From the NCBI RefSeq assembly GCF_007992195.1, contig NZ_BJZU01000033.1, positions 46,216-110,215 on the forward strand: DNA of 64,000 nucleotides. The letters are read 5' to 3'. This stretch comes from Methylobacterium oxalidis. Lineage in GTDB: Bacteria > Pseudomonadota > Alphaproteobacteria > Rhizobiales > Beijerinckiaceae. Position numbers and translations under genes: made by a program. Positions 20,280 to 29,466 of the stretch are shown here, in pieces. The first letter of the stretch is position 1, and each line of letters begins with the position of its first letter. The notes under the pieces were generated by a model, which was not told the origin of the DNA, did no database searches, and saw only the letters and a program-made list of their open reading frames with translations.

Positions 20280-23072
20280 TCACTCCGGCGCCTGCACGCC
20301 GGAGAGCGGCGCGATCACGCGGCACACCACCCCGGTCGGCTCGTAGGCGAGGACGACCTCGCCGCCGATCGCCCCCGCGAGCCCCCGCTCGATCAGGCGC
20401 GAGCCGAAGCCCTTCCGGGACGGGGGCGCGACCCGGGGGCCGCCCCGCTCCGTCCAGGCCATCCGGAAGAGCGGCTCGGTCTCCGCATCGGCGACCTCCC
20501 AGTCCACCACGATCCGGCCCTCGGGGACGGAGAGCGCCCCGTACTTGGCGGCGTTGGTGGCGAGCTCGTGCATCATCAGGCTGAGCGAGAGCGCCGCCCG
20601 CGGCCCGACCTCGACGTCGGGCCCGCGGATCGCGAAGCGGCCGGGCTGCCGGTCGTCGTGGAGGGAGAGGGCGCCCGCGATCACCGCATCGATGCCCGCG
20701 CTCTCCCGCTCTCCGGTGAGCAGGAGGTCGTGCGCCTTTCCGAGGGCGATCAGCCGGGCGGCGAGGGCGTCCTTGGCGGTCTCGAAGTCGGGCGCGTTGC
20801 GCAGGGTCTGGGCGGCGATGGCCTGGACCATCGCCAGCGTGTTCTTGAGCCGGTGGCTGAGCTCCCGGTTGAGGAGCCGCTGCTGGTCCTCCGCCTGGAT
20901 GCGCCCGAGGGCGCTCCAGGTCCGCTCCGCCACCTCGCGGGCGAAGGCGATCTCCGCCGGGCTCCACGCCCTGGGCGCGGGCGCGTAGGCGTAGAGCACG
21001 CCCGCGAGGCTGCCGCGCTGGACGAGCGGCACCTTGACGATCGCGCGCGCGCCGGCGGCGGCGTAGGCCTCCGCCTCCGGCGCGAGGCGCGGGTCGCCGG
21101 CGAGGTCTCCCACCGCCAGGATCTCGCCCCGCCGCAGCGCCTGCAGCGTGGCGGGGAAGCCCCCGAGGGGCCGGGGCCCGCCCTCGGCCGGCTCGGGCCA
21201 GCGGGCGGCCACGCTGAAGCTGGCGTCCGGCAGGTCGATGTCGCTGTAGCCGGCCTCGGAGGCGCCGAGCACCCGGCCGAAGATCGCGACCGCCTCGCCC
21301 AGCAAAGCCTCGCGGCTGCCGGCGTCGCGCAGGGCGTCGCCGAGCGCGATCAGGGCGATCCGGCGCTCCTCGGCGAGGCGCTCCTGCGTGATGTCCTCGA
21401 TCATCGCCGTGGTCTGGAGCTCCGCGCCGATGACCTGCGAGACGAGGTTGACCCGCCCCCAGATCAGGCGCCCGTCCGCCCGGCGGTAGCGCTTCTCCAG
21501 GGTCTCCTGAAGGATCTCGCCCGCCGCGAGGCGCCGGTGCAGGGCGTCGCGGGCGGCGGCGTCCTCCTCCGGCGTCCATTTGGCGACCGAGTGGCCGACG
21601 ATCTCCTCGGGCGTCGCCCCCCAGATCTCGCAGAGCTTGGCGTTGACCCGGAGCGCCCGGAGGCTGCGCGGATCGAGCTGGACGATGCCGACATTCGCCC
21701 CCTCGAAGACCGCGCGGAACTGCGCCTCGACCCGGTTGCGCCCGGTCATGTCGAGCATCGCGCCGATCATGCGGATCGGCCGGCCGCCGGCCCCGCGCAC
21801 CATGTAGCCGCGGTCGAGAACATCGGCGTATCCGCCGTCGGCCCGCCGGAAGCGGTACTCGTGGCTCCACTCGCTCGCCGCCCCGTCGATCACGGCGCGG
21901 ATGTCGGCGTGGACGCGCGCCCGGTCGTCCGGATGGATATGGGCGATCCACCACGCGCCGGTCGCCTCGACCTGGTCCGGCGCCCAGCCGTAGGCGGTCT
22001 GCAGCGCCTCGTTCCAGAGCACGCTGTCGGTGACGAGGTCCCAGTCCCAGATCGCGTCGTTGGTGGCGCGGGCGACGAGCTGGTAGCGCTCGCCGATCGT
22101 CTGCAGGGCGAGCTCGGCCTGCTTGCGCCGGGTGATGTCGAGCACGGTGCCCACGATGCGCGTCGCCCGCCCGCCCGCCACCACAAGGCGCCCGCGGGCG
22201 GCGAGCCAGCGCAGCGTCCCGTCCGGGGCGACGACCCGGTACTCGCTGTCGAAGATGCCGGTGCCCGCCGGGTCGAGGGCCGCCTGCAGGGCGGCGTCCA
22301 CCGGGGCCCGGTCGTCGGGGTGGAGACCCGGCAGGAAGGTGCCCGCGTAGCTGACCGGCTCGTCCGGGCCGATTCCGAACAGGGCGCGCACGCGGACATC
22401 CCACTCGAGCTGGTCGCGCACGAGATCGTAGTCGAAGATGCCGATGCCGGTGGCCTCGATGGCGAGGCGCATCAGGAGGGCGCTCTCGCCGAGGCGGACG
22501 GCGCTCGCGTTGATGACCTCCTGCGCGTCGTGGCGGCGCAGGAGGTCGCTTCCTTGCCGGGATACGGTCCGGCGCAGCTCCAGGAGAGCCATGACCTGGC
22601 GGCCGAGGGCCTGCAGCCCCACCGCTTGGCCCGCCGTCAGGCCCTGCGGTCGCGGCACCGTATCGAGCACGCAGAGGCTGCCGAGGCCCTCGCCCTCCGG
22701 CGTGTCGAGGCGAACGCCCGCGTAGAAGCGCAGGGCGTCCGGGCCGGTGACGAGGGGATTGTCGCGGGTCCTCGGATCGGCGGTGAGGTCCGGGATGACG
22801 AGAAGTCCTGGCTTGGCCAGGGCGTGCACGCAGACCGAGCGGCCGAGGTCGGTCTCGCTGGCCTCGAACCCGACCCGCGCCTTGAACCATTGCCGATCGG
22901 CCGCGACGAGGCTGACGAGGGCGACCGGCGCCGCGCAGAGCTCGCTCGCCGCGAGCACGGCGTCGTCGAACCCGGCCTCCGGCGGCGTGTCGAGGATGTG
23001 ATAGCGCGCCAGCGCCGCGAGCCGCCCCTCGGCGGTCCCTGACCCGGCAGCTTTGCGGTCGGCGTCACTCAT
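20280..23072 (-). CDS. GAF-PAS-GAF hybrid HWE-family sensor histidine kinase
   Basis: A 930-residue soluble sensor kinase. Order of domains: N-terminal GAF (ARYHILDTPPEAGFDD to about 165), three PAS/PAC repeats (about 200-560; each closes with a DIT/DMT segment such as GTVLDITRRK), a second GAF (about 565-725), then an HWE kinase core. The phospho-acceptor His is in NRELSHRLKNTLAMVQAIA near residue 740, and the N box is MMHELATNAAKYGAL. The late MAWTERGGP contains the W-x-E residues of the HWE class. No membrane helix is seen. No response regulator is adjacent. Such kinases feed general-stress or light/redox responses in Rhizobiales. Confidence 0.9.
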   Translation of the reverse strand: MSDADRKAAGSGTAEGRLAALARYHILDTPPEAGFDDAVLAASELCAAPVALVSLVAADRQWFKARVGFEASETDLGRSVCVHALAKPGLLVIPDLTADPRTRDNPLVTGPDALRFYAGVRLDTPEGEGLGSLCVLDTVPRPQGLTAGQAVGLQALGRQVMALLELRRTVSRQGSDLLRRHDAQEVINASAVRLGESALLMRLAIEATGIGIFDYDLVRDQLEWDVRVRALFGIGPDEPVSYAGTFLPGLHPDDRAPVDAALQAALDPAGTGIFDSEYRVVAPDGTLRWLAARGRLVVAGGRATRIVGTVLDITRRKQAELALQTIGERYQLVARATNDAIWDWDLVTDSVLWNEALQTAYGWAPDQVEATGAWWIAHIHPDDRARVHADIRAVIDGAASEWSHEYRFRRADGGYADVLDRGYMVRGAGGRPIRMIGAMLDMTGRNRVEAQFRAVFEGANVGIVQLDPRSLRALRVNAKLCEIWGATPEEIVGHSVAKWTPEEDAAARDALHRRLAAGEILQETLEKRYRRADGRLIWGRVNLVSQVIGAELQTTAMIEDITQERLAEERRIALIALGDALRDAGSREALLGEAVAIFGRVLGASEAGYSDIDLPDASFSVAARWPEPAEGGPRPLGGFPATLQALRRGEILAVGDLAGDPRLAPEAEAYAAAGARAIVKVPLVQRGSLAGVLYAYAPAPRAWSPAEIAFAREVAERTWSALGRIQAEDQQRLLNRELSHRLKNTLAMVQAIAAQTLRNAPDFETAKDALAARLIALGKAHDLLLTGERESAGIDAVIAGALSLHDDRQPGRFAIRGPDVEVGPRAALSLSLMMHELATNAAKYGALSVPEGRIVVDWEVADAETEPLFRMAWTERGGPRVAPPSRKGFGSRLIERGLAGAIGGEVVLAYEPTGVVCRVIAPLSGVQAPE

Positions 23073-23228
23073 CGGCGGCAGGCGGCGCAGCGGGGCGGGT
23101 GAGGGAGGGTGGCGCGGGGATGGGGCTATCCGTCATAGCAGAAGTCGGGCGCCTTCGTCGTCAGGGCTGCCTACGGTTCGATCGTGCACGATTGGTGTCG
23201 AATCCCGCCGGCGGGCCGCCTCGCCGCC

Positions 23229-24047
23229 TCATCGGCCGGGCTTCTCAGCGGCCGGCGTCACGGCGAGCGAGCGCGCCTCGCGCGGGTCTCCCGGAGGCTC
23301 CACCCGCAGCATGTGCCCCCGCGCACCGTAGACCGCGCCGAGCACGGTCTCGAAGTGGCGCTTGACGTTGCCGTGGCACTCGCAGGCCGCGCTCTCCAGG
23401 TTCGCCCGGTTGAGGATGGTGATGCGCCCGCGTCCGACCTCGATCAGCCCCTGCTGCTGCAGGGTGCGCAGGATGCGGGTGAGGTAGGTGCGCTGCACGC
23501 CGAGCATCGCCGCGAGGAGCTCGTGCGTGACGGGCAGCGTGTCGGCGCCGATCCGGTCCTGCAGGGTCAGGAGCCAGCGCAGGCAGCGCGCCTCGATGGG
23601 ATGGAGGGCGTTGCAGGCGACCGACTGCAGCACCTGCGCCAGCAGGCAGTCCGAGTAGCGGGTGAACAGGTTGCGCAGGGTGGGCGAACGGCGCTTGGCC
23701 TCCTGCAGCCGGCTCGCGTCCATGCGCAGGACCGGGCCGCCGATCTGGACGATCGCGTGGGTGGAGGCGGGCAGGCAGCCGTTGCTGACGACGCCGCCCA
23801 CAGCGCCCTCGCGACCGATCGTTGCGGTCTCGGCGCTCCTCCCGTCCTGCATCGCGATCACCAGGGTGGCGACAGTCTGCTCGCAGGGGAAGGAGATTAG
23901 GGAGACCGCGCTGCCCGCCGAGAACAGGGTGTCGCCCCGGGCGTAGTAGGAGCGCTCCAGGTGAGGGGCGACGAGCGCCCGATCATCGTCGTCGAGCGCC
24001 TTGAGAAGGAGATTGCCTTCGAGGAGAGAGTCCGACGCCGACGACAT
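23229..24047 (-). CDS. Crp/Fnr-family transcriptional regulator
   Basis: A 272-residue regulator with an N-terminal cyclic-nucleotide-binding-type beta roll (ARGDTLFSAGSAVSLISFPCEQTV; then TIGREGAVGG) and a C-terminal winged helix-turn-helix (HELLAAMLGVQRTYLTRILRTLQ). The roll lacks the Arg-Thr/Ser phosphate-binding motif of true CRP and the N-terminal Cys cluster of FNR. The signal is therefore not cAMP or an FeS cluster as judged by eye. A C-terminal tail of about 50 residues follows the HTH. A near-perfect 22-bp palindrome lies about 60 bases before the start codon and could be its own operator. Confidence 0.88.
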   Translation of the reverse strand: MSSASDSLLEGNLLLKALDDDDRALVAPHLERSYYARGDTLFSAGSAVSLISFPCEQTVATLVIAMQDGRSAETATIGREGAVGGVVSNGCLPASTHAIVQIGGPVLRMDASRLQEAKRRSPTLRNLFTRYSDCLLAQVLQSVACNALHPIEARCLRWLLTLQDRIGADTLPVTHELLAAMLGVQRTYLTRILRTLQQQGLIEVGRGRITILNRANLESAACECHGNVKRHFETVLGAVYGARGHMLRVEPPGDPREARSLAVTPAAEKPGR

Positions 24048-24105
24048 GGCTACGCTGCAGGAACGAGTGTTTCAGGACGCTCCCTACAGCAGCGCTTCAG
24101 TCTTC

Positions 24106-24127
24106 GTCTGTCTACTTGTAGACAAAC
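24106..24127. promoter_or_regulatory. 22-bp palindrome upstream of the Crp/Fnr gene
   Basis: TGTCTAC-TT-GTAGACA is a perfect 16-bp palindrome, extendable to 22 bp with one mismatch pair. It sits 60-80 bases upstream of the Crp/Fnr start. The size suits a dimeric regulator. It does not match the FNR or CRP consensus. Confidence 0.55.
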
Positions 24128-24202
24128 CACTGAACAATTTCATCGACTCGCCCCGTGGCCGGCGCACGATACCCTCAAGCTCCCGCGCGAGCCCGCTCTG
24201 CA

Positions 24203-25069
24203 CTATTTCCCGGAGCAGAGCCCCTGCGCCGAGAGGGAGCGGTGCTCCCGCGGGTCGCAGTCGGTGGCGAGGAAGGAGGCCCACTCGGCCTGCGTCCCGT
24301 AGAAGGCGTTGCGGTCGACGTCGCCGCGCACCCCCGGGACCCGGCCGGTCGAGGTGAACTGCCACAGCATCCACTTGCGGTTGGCGAAGCGCTGTTCCGG
24401 CTCGGCGGCGGTCGAGCGGACCCAGTGCGGATAGTCGGGCAGCTCGTCCTCCAGCACGTCCTTGTGGAAGGTGATGTCGGTGTAGATGATCGGCCGCTTG
24501 CCCGTGTAGCGCTCCATCTCACTGAGCATGTAGCGGATCATGGCGAGCGCCTGCGCCTTCGGCAGGCGGCGCGGGCAGGTCTGCGAGTGGCCGTTCCACT
24601 CCACGTCGAGGACCGGGGGCAGGGCGCTCGGATCGTTCGGGACGTTGCGCTTGAACCAGTCCATCTGGTCCTGGGCGGAACGGCACCAGTAGACGAAGTG
24701 GTAGGCGCCGCGCGGCACCCCGGCTCGGGCGGCTCCCTCCCAATTCTCACGGAAGCGCTCGTCGACGTGGTCACCGCCCTCCGTCGCCTTGATGAAGGCG
24801 AATTGAGTACCGGCGCCGCGTACGGAGGCCCAGTCGATTGGCCCCTGCCAGCGCGAGATGTCGATGCCCTGGATCGGGTGGCTCTTGGCCCGTGCCACGC
24901 CCGGATGGGGCTTCACGTCACCCTTGGTGGGATAGAAGTCGCTGTTGCCCGCGCAGGCCGCGAGCCCCGCGAGCAGCGAGGCGGCGAGGAGCCGCTTCAC
25001 GTTGGTGCGCAAGCTGAGAGGGGCGCCGCGCGCCGGTGCATCCGCTGTCAGGGAGGCTGCGTTCCGCAT
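24203..25069 (-). CDS. GH25 family lysozyme, predicted lipoprotein
   Basis: A 288-residue predicted peptidoglycan hydrolase. The N-terminus has a basic stretch, then LLAASLLAGLAACAG, a lipobox whose Cys39 would be lipidated. The GH25 (muramidase) domain follows, with GIDISRWQG (catalytic Asp70), AFIKATEG, GAYHFVYW and PPVLDVEWNG, the last holding the second catalytic acid. ATG 25069 is used; ATG 25084 and GTG 25105 are alternatives, since none has a strong Shine-Dalgarno. It is a stand-alone host gene, divergent from the DUF488 gene, not part of the prophage lysis set. Confidence 0.87.
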   Translation of the reverse strand: MRNAASLTADAPARGAPLSLRTNVKRLLAASLLAGLAACAGNSDFYPTKGDVKPHPGVARAKSHPIQGIDISRWQGPIDWASVRGAGTQFAFIKATEGGDHVDERFRENWEGAARAGVPRGAYHFVYWCRSAQDQMDWFKRNVPNDPSALPPVLDVEWNGHSQTCPRRLPKAQALAMIRYMLSEMERYTGKRPIIYTDITFHKDVLEDELPDYPHWVRSTAAEPEQRFANRKWMLWQFTSTGRVPGVRGDVDRNAFYGTQAEWASFLATDCDPREHRSLSAQGLCSGK

Positions 25070-25281
25070 CGATGCCCGGCCCATCGTCCTATGCGCCACA
25101 ATCACGGGTATTCGATGCCCCCTGCGCGGTTAACAGACCTTTGCGGTCATTGCGGCGGAATTCCGGAAGCCGTTGCAGCACGGTGACATACGGGGACAGC
25201 GCGGGGCCGAATCTATGCCTGGCCCGGCTCGGCACCCGCCTTAAGTTGCAGGCACGCCTCGCGTTTCGAAGGACCGCGCCG

Positions 25282-25725
25282 TTGAGCAAGACCCTGTTTA
25301 CCATCGGCTACGAAGGCCTCGACCCGGAGCGGCTCCGGACGGCGCTGCGCGATGCCGGCGTGGCGGTTCTGGCCGATGTCCGCGCGGTGGCGAACTCGCG
25401 CAAGCGCGGCTTCTCGAAGGGCGCCCTGCGGGCAGGATTGGAGGAGGCGGGGCTCGGCTACGCACATCTGCGCGCCCTCGGCACGCCGAAGGCCGGCCGG
25501 GAGGCCGCCCGCGCGCACGACGCGGCGCTGATGCGGCGGATCTACTGCGAGGAGGTTCTCGACACCGCGGACGGGGGCCTCGCCCTCGACGCGCTCGCCG
25601 AGATGGCCGGAACGCAGGCGGTCTGCCTGCTCTGCTTCGAGCGTGACCCCGAGCGCTGCCACCGGCGGGTTCTCGCCGAGCGGCTCGGGGCCCGCGGCTT
25701 CGCGGTGGTGGACCTGTTCGGCTGA
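25282..25725 (+). CDS. DUF488 family protein
   Basis: A 147-residue DUF488 protein. Family marks are the opening TLFTIGYEGLDPERL, then VLADVRAVANSRKRGFSK, LRALGTPK and the closing VCLLCFERDPERCHRRVLAERL with its CxxC/H metal-like cluster. The biochemical role is not established. The family pattern starts at Lys-Thr-Leu-Phe, so I propose TTG 25282, which has GAAGGA about nine bases upstream; an ATG or GTG further upstream would add unrelated residues. It is convergent with the DUF6894 gene, eight bases apart. Confidence 0.82.
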   Translation: MSKTLFTIGYEGLDPERLRTALRDAGVAVLADVRAVANSRKRGFSKGALRAGLEEAGLGYAHLRALGTPKAGREAARAHDAALMRRIYCEEVLDTADGGLALDALAEMAGTQAVCLLCFERDPERCHRRVLAERLGARGFAVVDLFG

Positions 25726-25732
25726 CGGCCGA

Positions 25733-26170
25733 TCAACGACCGCCCTCGAAGCCCAGAACGACGCGGGGCCGCGCCTGGGTCGCCCGGATTGCCCCGGCGC
25801 AGATCGCACTCCAGGCACGCAGGCGCCGCGCCAGCCGGGATCGAGCCCCGCGCAGGAGATCCGTCGGCGCGGACGACCGGATCGCATCGGCCCGGGGGAG
25901 GGCGCGCGCCCGCGCGCCCACGGGCTCCGGTGCCGGGACGGGCACGTAGATCGCCTCGAAGAAGGACAGTTCGAAGACCGCGAGGCCCGCCTCGTCGGTC
26001 ACGGCCATCGCCGCGTTGAGGAGGCGCGGCTCGCCGCCGTGCTGCGCCACGAGGGCCCGCACGATCGTGCGGGCGGCCGCGCGCGCGGCCTCGACGTCCG
26101 GCAGGCACTGTCCCGTGCGCTCCGGCAGGAAGGCGTCGTCGAGGCGGATGTTGAAGAAGAAGCGGGGCAT
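25733..26170 (-). CDS. DUF6894 family protein with C-terminal extension
   Basis: A 145-residue protein starting MPRFFFNIRLDDAFLPE, the hallmark of DUF6894, a short family very common in Methylobacterium and Bradyrhizobium with unknown role. The typical domain covers about 75-80 residues (to VFELSFFEAIYV). The remaining 65 residues are arginine/alanine-rich and probably not a domain. The ATG at 26170 fits the family exactly. Confidence 0.75.
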   Translation of the reverse strand: MPRFFFNIRLDDAFLPERTGQCLPDVEAARAAARTIVRALVAQHGGEPRLLNAAMAVTDEAGLAVFELSFFEAIYVPVPAPEPVGARARALPRADAIRSSAPTDLLRGARSRLARRLRAWSAICAGAIRATQARPRVVLGFEGGR

Positions 26171-26228
26171 GGCGGGATCTCCCGGTTCGTCCCGAAATCG
26201 TCGCTGGGTGAGTCGTCGCGCGCCGCGC

Positions 26229-26444
26229 TCAGGCGGCCTCGGCGGCCGGGTCGGCTCCCGGCGGGGGCGGGGCGGCGGGCCTGGGGCTGAAGGCGTCAGC
26301 GAGCCGGTTGAGGCGCTGGGCCATATCCCGCACCTCGTTGAGGGCGATGGATTTCTGGCCCTCCTTCACCGCCCGCGTGATGTCGCTGATCTGGGTCGTG
26401 GCGATGCGCTTCAGCTCCGCGGCGAGCTGGTCCTTCGTCAGCAT
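26229..26444 (-). CDS. Hypothetical small protein, helical
   Basis: A 71-residue protein with no family I recognise. Residues 1-50 are a charged, probably helical stretch (LTKDQLAAELKRIATTQISD, then NEVRDMAQRLNRLAD), followed by a Pro/Ala tail. ATG 26444 is used because the preceding in-frame residues are an unlikely N-terminus. It lies 58 bases downstream of the DUF6894 start on the same strand. Confidence 0.55.
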   Translation of the reverse strand: MLTKDQLAAELKRIATTQISDITRAVKEGQKSIALNEVRDMAQRLNRLADAFSPRPAAPPPPGADPAAEAA

Positions 26445-26626
26445 GCGGGGTCCCGTGCCTGATCTCGTGTCCCGTGTCGTGCTGCGGACCATGGCCCGCC
26501 GCCCGTTACCAGTGGGTTTCGAAGGGCGCGGGGATCGGGTTCTCGCGCTCCCGTCTTCACGCCTCGGCCCAGGGGCGAGAGACCCGCTGCCGGATCGTCC
26601 CGCCGCCAGCCGAGCCCGGCCTCGCC

Positions 26627-27088
26627 TCAGCCGAACAGGAAGAGCAGCCCGGGCATCGTCGCCGCGCCTGCCGCGAGGCCGAGCGTCCAGCGCTCCAAGC
26701 GATAGCTGGCGAAGCCGCGCAGCCGCCGCGCCGTCAGGTCGGCGCGGAGATGGCGGCCGTTCACGCAGGAGCAGAGGAGCCGGTGGACCTGCCCCTCGCG
26801 CAGGCCGAAGAAGCGACGCGCCTCGCCATAGGTGTCGCCCGAGAGCCCGCTCGCGCGCAGCAGCGGGTCGGCGTAGGCGAGGGCGAGGGGCGAGTTGTCG
26901 GAGCGCAGGGTTCCCCGGCGCGGCCAGGGCACCAGCTCGACCTCGGGCAGCGTCGCGAAGAGGCGGCGCGGCTCCTGCTCCAGAAGCTCGGCCCAGCGCT
27001 CCAGGCGCGCCCGGCGCGTGGACAGGATCAGGGGCTCGGCGGTGACCTCCGCGACCCCTTGCAACTGATCGACGGCCCTGTGTTCCAT
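26627..27088 (-). CDS. Hypothetical protein with C-terminal hydrophobic segment
   Basis: A 153-residue protein without a recognised domain. Residues 1-120 are soluble with several Arg pairs (RRARLERWAELLEQEPRRLF; GLREGQVHRLLCSCVNGRHL). The last 20 residues form a hydrophobic segment (WTLGLAAGAATMPGLLFLFG) that could anchor it by the tail. ATG 27088 has GGGAGG about seven bases before it. It is followed by an unrelated gene on the same strand after 180 bases. Confidence 0.6.
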   Translation of the reverse strand: MEHRAVDQLQGVAEVTAEPLILSTRRARLERWAELLEQEPRRLFATLPEVELVPWPRRGTLRSDNSPLALAYADPLLRASGLSGDTYGEARRFFGLREGQVHRLLCSCVNGRHLRADLTARRLRGFASYRLERWTLGLAAGAATMPGLLFLFG

Positions 27089-27236
27089 GGCAAGCCTCCC
27101 GTTGAGCCGGACCCGGGAGCGGGCCCCGACGCCCGAAAACGGGAAGCCTCCGCCCGGCGGAGGAGCGCTGCCTTCACTTTGTTTAAGAGCAAATGCTGGC
27201 CGGTCACAGCGGGCGCGATCTGTCGCTGCGGGCCCC

Positions 27237-27518
27237 TCAGGCGGGATCCTCCGCCAGATCCTCGGGATCGAGATCGACCATCGCGTCGGGCGCGCCGACC
27301 CGGTCGAACTTCCGGCTCGCCGCCGCCTCGACCGCCTCCCGGCAACGGCCGTACAGGGCGAGGGGGTCGCTCGCGTCGTCGCCGAACCGCTCGCGCAAGG
27401 CCGCGACCGGCACGCGGCCCGCAACAATGCGCTGCCCGTCGGTCATCGAGAAGCGGACGTGCTCCGAGGTCGCCCGATCGATGTGCGGATCATCGAAGCG
27501 GTTGTGGGAGAGGGGCAT
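27237..27518 (-). CDS. DUF1488 family protein
   Basis: A 93-residue protein resembling DUF1488, a short Rhizobiales/Burkholderia family of unknown role. The features are HVRFSMTDGQRIVAGRVPVAALRERFG and an Arg/Glu-rich second half ending in an acidic tail. ATG 27518 lies within a purine-rich context (GGAGACCGCC). Its upstream region runs into the IS630-type element. Confidence 0.65.
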   Translation of the reverse strand: MPLSHNRFDDPHIDRATSEHVRFSMTDGQRIVAGRVPVAALRERFGDDASDPLALYGRCREAVEAAASRKFDRVGAPDAMVDLDPEDLAEDPA

Positions 27519-27685
27519 GGGCGGTCTCCTGGAGTGGCGAACAAACCTCACACGTTCAACAGGCGGCCCTCTCTTTTGGTCAAGAGGTCGCGCGGAAGAT
27601 TACCAGACAGGACATCCTGCAGGAATACAGCCTGCTTCCCTGCTGTCGAACACCGAAAGATCTCGACTCTTATCTGCACACCCTA

Positions 27686-28090
27686 GTGCACTGGCCCAGA
27701 CGGATGGTTAGGGGATCTGCTGACGGCGGCGAGGATGTCGGCGGCGGGCTTGGTCCGGACGAAGGATCTGGTGGGGCGGCGTGCCAGGCGGACGCGTCTT
27801 GTCGCGCAGCAGGCCCTCGACTCCCGCCTCGCCGTAGCGCCGCTGCCAGCGCCATACGGCCGCGCGGCTGACGCCCGCTCGCCGGGCGACGTCCTGGACA
27901 CTCCGGCGCTCGGCTGAGAGCAGGACGACACGAGCGCGCTGGATGTGCTTGAGGGGGCGAGAGCGGTCGCCGGCGATCGCAGCCGGCCGCGCCGCGCCGG
28001 TCGCATCGAGGAGCACGCACACCGGCTGAGCCATACCCCAGACTCGCATGCCTCACCGCGCGCGCGAATCCTCCGTCCGCGTCAGTGCAC
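27686..28090. mobile_element. Internally deleted IS630-type element (405 bp) with both ends
   Basis: Both ends begin GTGCACTG and remain similar for about 22 bases as an inverted repeat (left 27686-27707; right 28069-28090, with the shared GACGGA core). Inside is only the N-terminal third of an IS630-family transposase. Flanks are TA on the left and TG on the right, so one side of a TA target duplication may have mutated. The size and structure suit a non-autonomous (MITE-like) derivative. Confidence 0.7.
27708..28034 (-). pseudogene. IS630-family transposase, N-terminal fragment
   Basis: The frame encodes the helix-turn-helix N-terminus of IS630 transposases: ARVVLLSAERRSVQDVARRA, then VSRAAVWRWQRRYGEAGVEG and LLRDKTRPPGTPP. 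After that, homology stops; the catalytic DDE domain (about 250 residues) is missing. The rest of the frame ([19 protein letters not shown]) is out-of-frame residue. It reads inward from the right inverted repeat. Not expected to be active. Confidence 0.8.
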
Positions 28091-28167
28091 TGGCTTTGAT
28101 ACGCCTTCAACCGCCTAGCAACCCAGTTCTGGGAACGTCGATAAATCCGTCTCGCCTCGCCTTAATT

Positions 28168-29382
28168 CTACGCGGCAGCAGCTAAAGCCAGATCTACGTC
28201 TTTCAAATCTACGATGATATCGGCAAACTTTATTACGGAGTCGTCAGTTGATCCTTCCGGCACGCTCATCATTCTGCCGAAAACACTTATGAATTTTCGC
28301 CCCTGCAGATGATAGATGACCCGGTAACCTGGATCAAAAAATCCTTCCGGAACAATTTCGATAACAACCGAGTCATCCGGTGCCCAGATCACATTCGTGA
28401 GTCCCCCGCCATGGGCACCGATTATTATTCTTGCCTTACTGAATATTTCAATTTGCTCTTCAATAGAGTGATCTCCCGGGCAGATTACAACAAAACCCTT
28501 ACCTTCTAGATGAGATACGAGCTGATCCTCATTGATAAGCTTACGATGTTGAGCGTCACGCCGCGTCACATAAATGCGCTCACAATCAGATCGAATAGGA
28601 ACATCTACTAAGGAAATTCCCCTATCACGCAAATCTTGCAAGTACTCCGGAGACCATCCCTTGGCATGTTCTCCTGTTGTTTGAGACGGCCGGAGTCCAA
28701 CATCTTCTCTGAACTCAAAACCGCAAAAAACCGCATCCGACAATTTACAGACTTCAGGCTTTAAATCAATTAAGTCTTCCAATTCGATGCCGTACGAACG
28801 GAGAAATTTATGCTGCATACTGCTTCGACTCAAATCTCCAACATAAAAACGTCTGTCGTTATATGGCGATTTATTTTTTAATAGCCAAATCCTTGGAAGA
28901 CAGTCTATAAGCCAATGAAATATGTGGCCCGAGTGAGGCCCCCAAGCAACACAAATAGGCTCATCTATAATAGTGTAATCTATGTCCTTGGCCATCATGC
29001 AGCGCCAATTAGTTCTCAAATCACAGCGGAGATACTGACTCCAAAAAATATAAGAAAGCCATAAATATTCTTTAGCGACCGTAAGATCGCCATCATATTC
29101 ATAGTAGTTAAATCCGTATTGCGGTATAAAATAGCCGTCAGAACTTCTTAAAAATGCGGCCGAAAAATGCATGTTGATGGGTCTGAGATAGGCGGGCAGG
29201 CATTCAGTCGATTTTCGGCCAAAATGCTCTATACTTTCCGCTTTTAATGAAGGTTGAGTGATTATTGTTCGATCACCACGGAAAAAATCTTTAGACTGAA
29301 CGAGCGACCTGACATCGGCCAATTCGGTGAAATTAGAATAATCGACGTAATCTGGCGGATTTGAGCGATCAAAGCAGTCCAT
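28168..29382 (-). CDS. GT61-family glycosyltransferase
   Basis: A 404-residue glycosyltransferase of family GT61 (DUF563), which builds capsular or O-antigen-type polysaccharide in bacteria. Diagnostic blocks are HIFHWLIDCLPRIWLL near residue 155 and ARIIIGAHGGGLTNVIWAP near residue 330, followed by VIEIVPEGFF. There is no signal peptide or membrane segment, so it is cytosolic. Base composition is much lower in GC than all host genes around it, with AT-rich codons, which suggests transfer. It sits between an IS630 remnant and a truncated methyltransferase. Donor and acceptor sugars are unknown. Confidence 0.85.
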   Translation of the reverse strand: MDCFDRSNPPDYVDYSNFTELADVRSLVQSKDFFRGDRTIITQPSLKAESIEHFGRKSTECLPAYLRPINMHFSAAFLRSSDGYFIPQYGFNYYEYDGDLTVAKEYLWLSYIFWSQYLRCDLRTNWRCMMAKDIDYTIIDEPICVAWGPHSGHIFHWLIDCLPRIWLLKNKSPYNDRRFYVGDLSRSSMQHKFLRSYGIELEDLIDLKPEVCKLSDAVFCGFEFREDVGLRPSQTTGEHAKGWSPEYLQDLRDRGISLVDVPIRSDCERIYVTRRDAQHRKLINEDQLVSHLEGKGFVVICPGDHSIEEQIEIFSKARIIIGAHGGGLTNVIWAPDDSVVIEIVPEGFFDPGYRVIYHLQGRKFISVFGRMMSVPEGSTDDSVIKFADIIVDLKDVDLALAAAA

Positions 29383-29466
29383 TTTCTCACCTGATATTAG
29401 TCAAAGATCAGTATATTGCTTCAATCTATTACTTATACAACACCGAATTCATCATAATTTCGAGTG

